Shown here in pieces: positions 60,186-64,000 of a stretch of 64,000 nucleotides of DNA. The notes beneath the pieces were generated by a model, which saw only the letters and a list, made by a program, of their open reading frames with translations, did not search any database and was not told where the DNA came from. Made by a program: the position numbers and the translations under genes. Source of the stretch: Bacteroidales bacterium (GTDB taxonomy: Bacteria > Bacteroidota > Bacteroidia > Bacteroidales > UBA1556); assembly GCA_023146135.1 (NCBI GenBank), contig JAGLCR010000003.1:62001-126000 (forward strand), in the 5' to 3' direction. Position 1 is the first letter of the stretch; every line of letters starts with the position of its first letter.

Positions 60186-61266
60186 AGATAATCACAACAA
60201 ATCAGCCTTAAAAGTAAATAAGGGCATTGTGCAGCCATCGACGGTGAACAAGGAAGCATTAGTATCGCGTAGCAAAGTAAAGAAGGAGCTTACAGTTGAC
60301 AATTATATTCAAGGTATTCGTGACGGTAACCGAAGTATATTGGCTAAAGCAATCACACTAATTGAAAGCGCACTTCCTAAACATCGTATTCTTGCTCAGG
60401 ATATTATTGAGGCCTGTTTACCCCTATCGGGGAAAAGTATTCGCATTGGTATTTCAGGTGTACCTGGAGTAGGAAAATCTACTTTTATTGAAGCTTTTGG
60501 TAAAAATTTAACTGAGCAAAAACACAAGGTTGCTGTTTTGGCAATTGACCCAAGCAGTAGTCGTAGTAAGGGTAGTATTCTTGGTGATAAAACTCGCATG
60601 GAGAGTTTGAGCCGAGATAAAAATGCTTTTATCCGCCCTTCGCCATCTGCGGGATCACTGGGTGGTGTAGCACAAAAAACCCGTGAAACAATTATTCTTT
60701 GCGAAGCGGCAGGATTTGATATAATATTGGTAGAAACTGTGGGCGTAGGACAATCTGAAACTGCCGTTCATTCGATGGTCGATTTCTTTTTATTGCTTAT
60801 GCTTTCGGGAGCAGGAGACGAATTGCAAGGTATCAAACGCGGAATTATGGAAATGAGCGACGCCCTAATTATTAATAAGGCAGATGGAGATAATATTGAT
60901 AAAGCAAAAATGGCAAAGGTTCAATACGCCAATGCTTTACACCTCTTCCCTCCGACTCCATCGGGCTGGACTCCACAAACTGATATATGCTCTGCATATA
61001 CAGGTGATGGCATTGACCGAGTTTGGGATATTATACAAGAATATATACAGCTTACCCAAACAAGTGACTATTTTACTGAAAACAGAAAACAACAAGAGAT
61101 ACAACGACTACTTGAAAATGTGGAACAACGACTATTGAATCAGTTTTATGAAAACCCAAAAATTCATGATTTTATGGAAAAAGCAAAAAATTCGATAGCA
61201 AATAGTGAACGTAGTGTTTATTCATTGATAGATGAGCTATTTAAACATTATAACAATACTAAATAA
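60178..61266 (+). CDS. meaB: MeaB-type GTPase, methylmalonyl-CoA mutase chaperone
   Basis: 362 aa G3E-family GTPase that protects and reloads B12-dependent methylmalonyl-CoA mutase. Walker A GVPGVGKST near residue 96, Switch regions with IDPSSSRSKGSILGDKTRM near 122-140 and RPSPSAGSLGGVAQKT near 152, ETVGVGQSE near 192, and NKADGDN for base recognition near 238. A Lys/Asn-rich N-terminal extension of about 37 residues precedes the family core (LTVDNYIQGIRDGNRSILAKAITLIES), as in some other Bacteroidota. The mutase itself is not in the window. It overlaps the thioredoxin-like gene and is 7 bp from the GNAT gene, so the operon mixes functions. Confidence 0.96.
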   Translation: MNKDNHNKSALKVNKGIVQPSTVNKEALVSRSKVKKELTVDNYIQGIRDGNRSILAKAITLIESALPKHRILAQDIIEACLPLSGKSIRIGISGVPGVGKSTFIEAFGKNLTEQKHKVAVLAIDPSSSRSKGSILGDKTRMESLSRDKNAFIRPSPSAGSLGGVAQKTRETIILCEAAGFDIILVETVGVGQSETAVHSMVDFFLLLMLSGAGDELQGIKRGIMEMSDALIINKADGDNIDKAKMAKVQYANALHLFPPTPSGWTPQTDICSAYTGDGIDRVWDIIQEYIQLTQTSDYFTENRKQQEIQRLLENVEQRLLNQFYENPKIHDFMEKAKNSIANSERSVYSLIDELFKHYNNTK

Positions 61267-61273
61267 GATAATA

Positions 61274-62398
61274 ATGCTACAAATAATAGAAGTAAATACA
61301 AAAAAGGAGCTAAATCAATTTATCGATTTTCCTCACGAACTTTATAAAACAGATCCAAATTATGTTCCTGAAATACGGATGGGACAAAAAGATGTGCTCA
61401 ATAAAAAAAAGAACCCATTTTTTCAGCATTCTGACGCAGCCTATTATATGGCTAAAAATGAAAAAGGTCAAATAGTGGGTCGAATTGCTGCTATCAACAA
61501 TACAAATTATCGAAAACATTGGAATGAGGAATATGGTTTCTTTGGTTTTTTTGATGCCATTGATGATAAGAAAGTGGCAGAATTACTTTTCAAGACAGCA
61601 TTCGAATGGTTACAAACAAAAGGTCTGAAAGGTATATACGGGCCAATGAATCCCTCGACTAACGATACCTGCGGTACTTTGATTGAAGGTTTCGACAAGC
61701 CTCCATACCTTATGATGACACATAATTTTTCGTATTATGATGATTTAATAAAATCAACAGGAATGGAGAAAAGCATGGACCTCCTTTCCTATTATTTAGA
61801 TAAAAAGAAGATTCCTGAGCGAATGATACGTTTGACCAAAGGTATTGAGGAACGGCTTAACAAACAGGGAATTACTTTTCGCCAAGCCAACTTTAAAGAT
61901 ATCAAAAACGAAGCTCCCCGAATTAGAGAGATCTATAATCAAGCTTGGGACGAAAATTGGGGTTTTGTTCCAATGACCGAAGCCGAGTTTGAGCATTTGG
62001 TTAACGATCTGAAAACCGTAACTATTCCAGACTTAGTTTACATAGTGGAAGATAAAGGCAAACCAGTGGCTTTTAGTGCATCTTTACCAAACCTGAATGA
62101 GATAATTATCAATTTTGATAAAGGTAAGCTCTTTCCTTTTAACGTATTGAAACTAATAAATGCCCCTAAAAAAGTGCGCTCTATACGTGTGCTTACACTA
62201 GGACTTAAAAAAGAATACCGTAATATGGGCATCGATGCCTGCCTTTACACTAAAATATACGACGCCTGCGTAAAGCACGATTGGGATGGTGGTGAGGCTA
62301 GTTGGATTTTGGAGAACAACATCATGATGAACCGTGCATTGATAAATATGAATGCTGAAGTTTTTAAGCGTTATAGAATATACAAATATAGCTTTTAA
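61274..62398 (+). CDS. GNAT-fold acyltransferase, candidate bacterial ceramide synthase
   Basis: The ORF track starts at 61232 inside meaB; the ATG at 61274 (MLQIIEVNTKKEL) is 7 bp after meaB and gives 374 aa. The N-terminal block YKTDPNYVPEIRMGQKDVLNKKKNPFFQHSDAAYYMA...GQIVGRIAA is that of a family often left hypothetical, and KSIRVLTLGLKKEYRNMGIDACLYTKIYDAC near 325 is the GNAT acetyl/acyl-CoA motif. Bacterial ceramide synthase (bCerS of Caulobacter) belongs to such GNAT proteins. With an epimerase (CerR-like) 3 bp downstream and a PAP2-type enzyme next, N-acylation of a sphingoid or sulfonolipid base is the best guess. An unrelated N-acyltransferase remains possible. Confidence 0.85.
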   Translation: MLQIIEVNTKKELNQFIDFPHELYKTDPNYVPEIRMGQKDVLNKKKNPFFQHSDAAYYMAKNEKGQIVGRIAAINNTNYRKHWNEEYGFFGFFDAIDDKKVAELLFKTAFEWLQTKGLKGIYGPMNPSTNDTCGTLIEGFDKPPYLMMTHNFSYYDDLIKSTGMEKSMDLLSYYLDKKKIPERMIRLTKGIEERLNKQGITFRQANFKDIKNEAPRIREIYNQAWDENWGFVPMTEAEFEHLVNDLKTVTIPDLVYIVEDKGKPVAFSASLPNLNEIIINFDKGKLFPFNVLKLINAPKKVRSIRVLTLGLKKEYRNMGIDACLYTKIYDACVKHDWDGGEASWILENNIMMNRALINMNAEVFKRYRIYKYSF

Positions 62399-62401
62399 GG
62401 A

Positions 62402-63406
62402 ATGTCGAAGCTTTTAATTATTGGGAGTACAGGATTTATTGGTAAGCATTTATGCTTAGAAGCAAAAAGGCGAAATTATGAAATAATTGCTGGTGTTAGA
62501 GCCAAAAGTGATTTGGATTTTCTTAATAAGAACCAAATTCCAAGTTTTAGCTTTACCCTTTCTGATAAGAATATTTTAATGGATGAACTCCTAGAATTTA
62601 AATCAAAGTATAAAAGTTTAGATTTCATCATTTATAATGTTGGCTGCACCCAGGCTTTTAATAAAACTGATTATCGTACTATTAACTATCAATACCTTAG
62701 AAACTTTATTGAATCGTTGCAAAAAAATAATTATTATCCAAAAAAACTATTGTTCACAAGTAGCCTTGCAGTACATCACCCTATACCACTATGCGGCTGT
62801 GCTTTTATTAAAGAAAATGACGAACTCAATCCGGTAACAAGCTATGGCGCTAGCAAAATTTTGGCTGAACAATATTTAAACACAATAGACTGTTTCCCCA
62901 TTGTAATTGCTCGGCCAACAGCAGTATATGGAGCTGGTGATCAAAATTTTTTAAGACTCATTAGAAGCATTAAAAATCATATTGAGATTTATGCAGTACG
63001 AAAAAAGCAGCTTTTAAGCTTAATTTATGTTGAAGATTTGGTAGATGCATATTTTGGACTACTCAAAAAAAGCAATACCAGTGGTCCCTACCTAATTAGC
63101 GATGGAAAATCCTACAGCACAGAAAAACTAAACAGTATAATTAAAGGCATCTTAAAAACTAAAACTATCAAGATGGTATTACCATACAATACTCTCAAAT
63201 TACTTGCATGGCTTAAGGAGAATATTGATAAAGTTAAAGGGAAACCTGGCATATTCAATCAAGATAAAGTCAATGATTTAATTGCGGAAAGTTGGGTGTG
63301 TGACACCTACAAACTTCAACAAGAAATAGCGTTCAAACCAAAATATAGCCTTGAACAAGCTATGCAAAAAACAATTAAATGGTATCAAGACAATGAGCTT
63401 CTTTAA
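62402..63406 (+). CDS. NAD-dependent epimerase/dehydratase, CerR-like candidate
   Basis: 334 aa extended SDR. Rossmann motif GSTGFIGKH at about 8-16 and the catalytic YxxxK in SYGASKILAEQYL near 148-160, with IARPTAVYGAGDQNF following. These are epimerase/dehydratase hallmarks; the cofactor would be NAD(P). Ceramide reductase CerR of the bacterial ceramide pathway is such a protein (3-oxo-sphinganine or 3-oxo-ceramide reduction). The position 3 bp after the GNAT gene and overlapping the PAP2-type gene by 14 bp supports, but does not prove, that role. A sugar-nucleotide epimerase is the main alternative. Confidence 0.9.
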   Translation: MSKLLIIGSTGFIGKHLCLEAKRRNYEIIAGVRAKSDLDFLNKNQIPSFSFTLSDKNILMDELLEFKSKYKSLDFIIYNVGCTQAFNKTDYRTINYQYLRNFIESLQKNNYYPKKLLFTSSLAVHHPIPLCGCAFIKENDELNPVTSYGASKILAEQYLNTIDCFPIVIARPTAVYGAGDQNFLRLIRSIKNHIEIYAVRKKQLLSLIYVEDLVDAYFGLLKKSNTSGPYLISDGKSYSTEKLNSIIKGILKTKTIKMVLPYNTLKLLAWLKENIDKVKGKPGIFNQDKVNDLIAESWVCDTYKLQQEIAFKPKYSLEQAMQKTIKWYQDNELL

Positions 63407-64000
63407 ATTAAAACCACATATATTACCCACTGATATTGTATTACTTGCATATCTATTTATCACTACAATATATATGCTTATTTTTCATAGTAATATCGAA
63501 TCTTTTTGGCAGGTAATGGGTGCCCGTTTACTTATTGTAGTAGTATTGGTACAGATTATTTTATTGCATAAAACTACCAACATTTTATGGGTGAAAAACC
63601 TACATTTATTATTTCCTATATTTCTCATGGGCTATTTGTATGGCGAGACACATTATATGAATCATGGGTTAATTGCCGTTAATTTAGACCCTTATTTTAT
63701 GGAAATGGATCAGTTTATTTTTGGTTATCAACCATCAATCCTATTTTCTAAAAAATATAATAATTGGCTATTTAGCGAATTGATGTATATGGGTTATATT
63801 TCTTATTATTTTCAAGTAATCGTGATAACTCTTTATGCTTATATTAAAGAAAAGGAAAAGCTTAATCAAAGTATTTTTATCATATTTAACTCTTTCTTAA
63901 TCTATTATTTAGTTTATGCAATACTTCCTGTAGTAGGACCTCAATTTCATCTTATTGGCGCAGATGGCTTACCTCCACAAAGTGGGTTTTTCAGTGAGTT
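63393..64000 (+). CDS. PAP2-type integral membrane enzyme, 3' end cut
   Basis: Open frame from the ATG at 63393 (MSFFKLKPHILPTDIVLLAYLF) to the window edge, about 203 codons; absent from the ORF track because it is truncated. At least five hydrophobic helices are visible, and FNSFLIYYLVYAILPVVGPQFHLIG near the edge resembles the region just before the catalytic PSxH motif of PAP2/AUR1-like proteins (lipid phosphatases, inositol phosphorylceramide synthases). The catalytic motifs themselves would lie beyond the window. The start overlaps the epimerase end by 14 bp, so it is cotranscribed. A lipid headgroup-transfer or phosphatase role is an inference. Confidence 0.75.
   Translation, partial: MSFFKLKPHILPTDIVLLAYLFITTIYMLIFHSNIESFWQVMGARLLIVVVLVQIILLHKTTNILWVKNLHLLFPIFLMGYLYGETHYMNHGLIAVNLDPYFMEMDQFIFGYQPSILFSKKYNNWLFSELMYMGYISYYFQVIVITLYAYIKEKEKLNQSIFIIFNSFLIYYLVYAILPVVGPQFHLIGADGLPPQSGFFSE

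Noticed and set aside
1-64000. CRISPR array, tRNA or rRNA genes, intact IS element
   Set aside because: No regularly spaced identical repeats outside coding repeats; the only tRNA-like T arm found is that of tmRNA; no transposase or terminal inverted repeats recognised by eye.

Overview
The window is a 64 kb piece of an AT-rich chromosome from a member of the Bacteroidota. Several independent signs agree: promoters of the TAnnTTTG type with no Shine-Dalgarno sites, cargo proteins carrying type IX secretion (T9SS) C-terminal sorting domains of both type A and type B, a GldI-like lipoprotein, BT_3928-, DUF1599-, DUF2279-, DUF3078- and DUF1573-type proteins, and a tmRNA whose tag reads GENNYALAA. 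There is no rRNA, no tRNA, no CRISPR array and no intact insertion sequence. Most of it looks like ordinary vertically inherited chromosome. The accessory-looking parts are 27.8-41 kb (export operon and repeat-rich secreted proteins) and 52.8-59 kb (duplicated RhuM-type genes, a chimeric gene and a type B T9SS protein). Layout: 0-3.4 kb holds a truncated secreted protein, glutaminase and a UbiD-family decarboxylase. 3.7-7.1 kb holds flavodoxin, then the GTPase Der, an S4-domain RNA-binding protein and a secreted EEP-family nuclease/phosphatase in one run. 7.2-10.6 kb (minus) holds a MORN-type lipoprotein, an OmpH/Skp-like protein and RecQ, with KdsD divergent from RecQ. 11.9-16.1 kb (minus) is an envelope folding block: DHH phosphoesterase, GldI-like isomerase and two multi-domain FKBP proteins. 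16.3-20.7 kb holds an MmcQ/YjbR protein, TpiA, a lone OppB-like permease, a BT_3928-like DoxX/MauE protein and DUF1599, with FolP divergent. 22-28 kb holds an ArsC/Spx-like protein, an unrecognised protein behind a CRP/FNR-like palindrome, DUF2279 and two radical SAM genes. 27.8-34.6 kb (minus) is the most striking unit: patatin lipase, TetR, LolA-like carrier, two FtsX-type permeases, a LolD/MacB-type ATPase and a DUF1302-like barrel, all behind one TAnnTTTG promoter that overlaps a 22-bp TetR-type palindrome. It reads as a regulated inner-to-outer-membrane lipid or lipoprotein export route. 34.7-40.8 kb holds two large repeat-built T9SS cargo proteins, a probable seven-bladed propeller and a 14-repeat GloVer protein. 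41.2-51.6 kb holds an alpha-oxoamine synthase, an M16 protease, a DUF1573 protein, a TPP riboswitch in front of a TonB-dependent receptor (a thiamin-regulated uptake gene), an MscS channel and a DUF3078 protein. 51.7-58.6 kb holds an aminotransferase, a RhuM/Fic gene, a diverged second RhuM start fused to a T9SS tail, and a 1119-residue type B T9SS protein. 59.06-59.46 kb is ssrA. 59.6-64 kb is a tight operon of a thioredoxin-like protein, MeaB, a GNAT-type acyltransferase, an NAD-dependent epimerase and a truncated PAP2-type membrane enzyme. Its last three genes, with the alpha-oxoamine synthase at 41.2 kb, match the parts list of bacterial ceramide (or sulfonolipid) synthesis. All functional calls come from reading motifs by eye; no database search was run.
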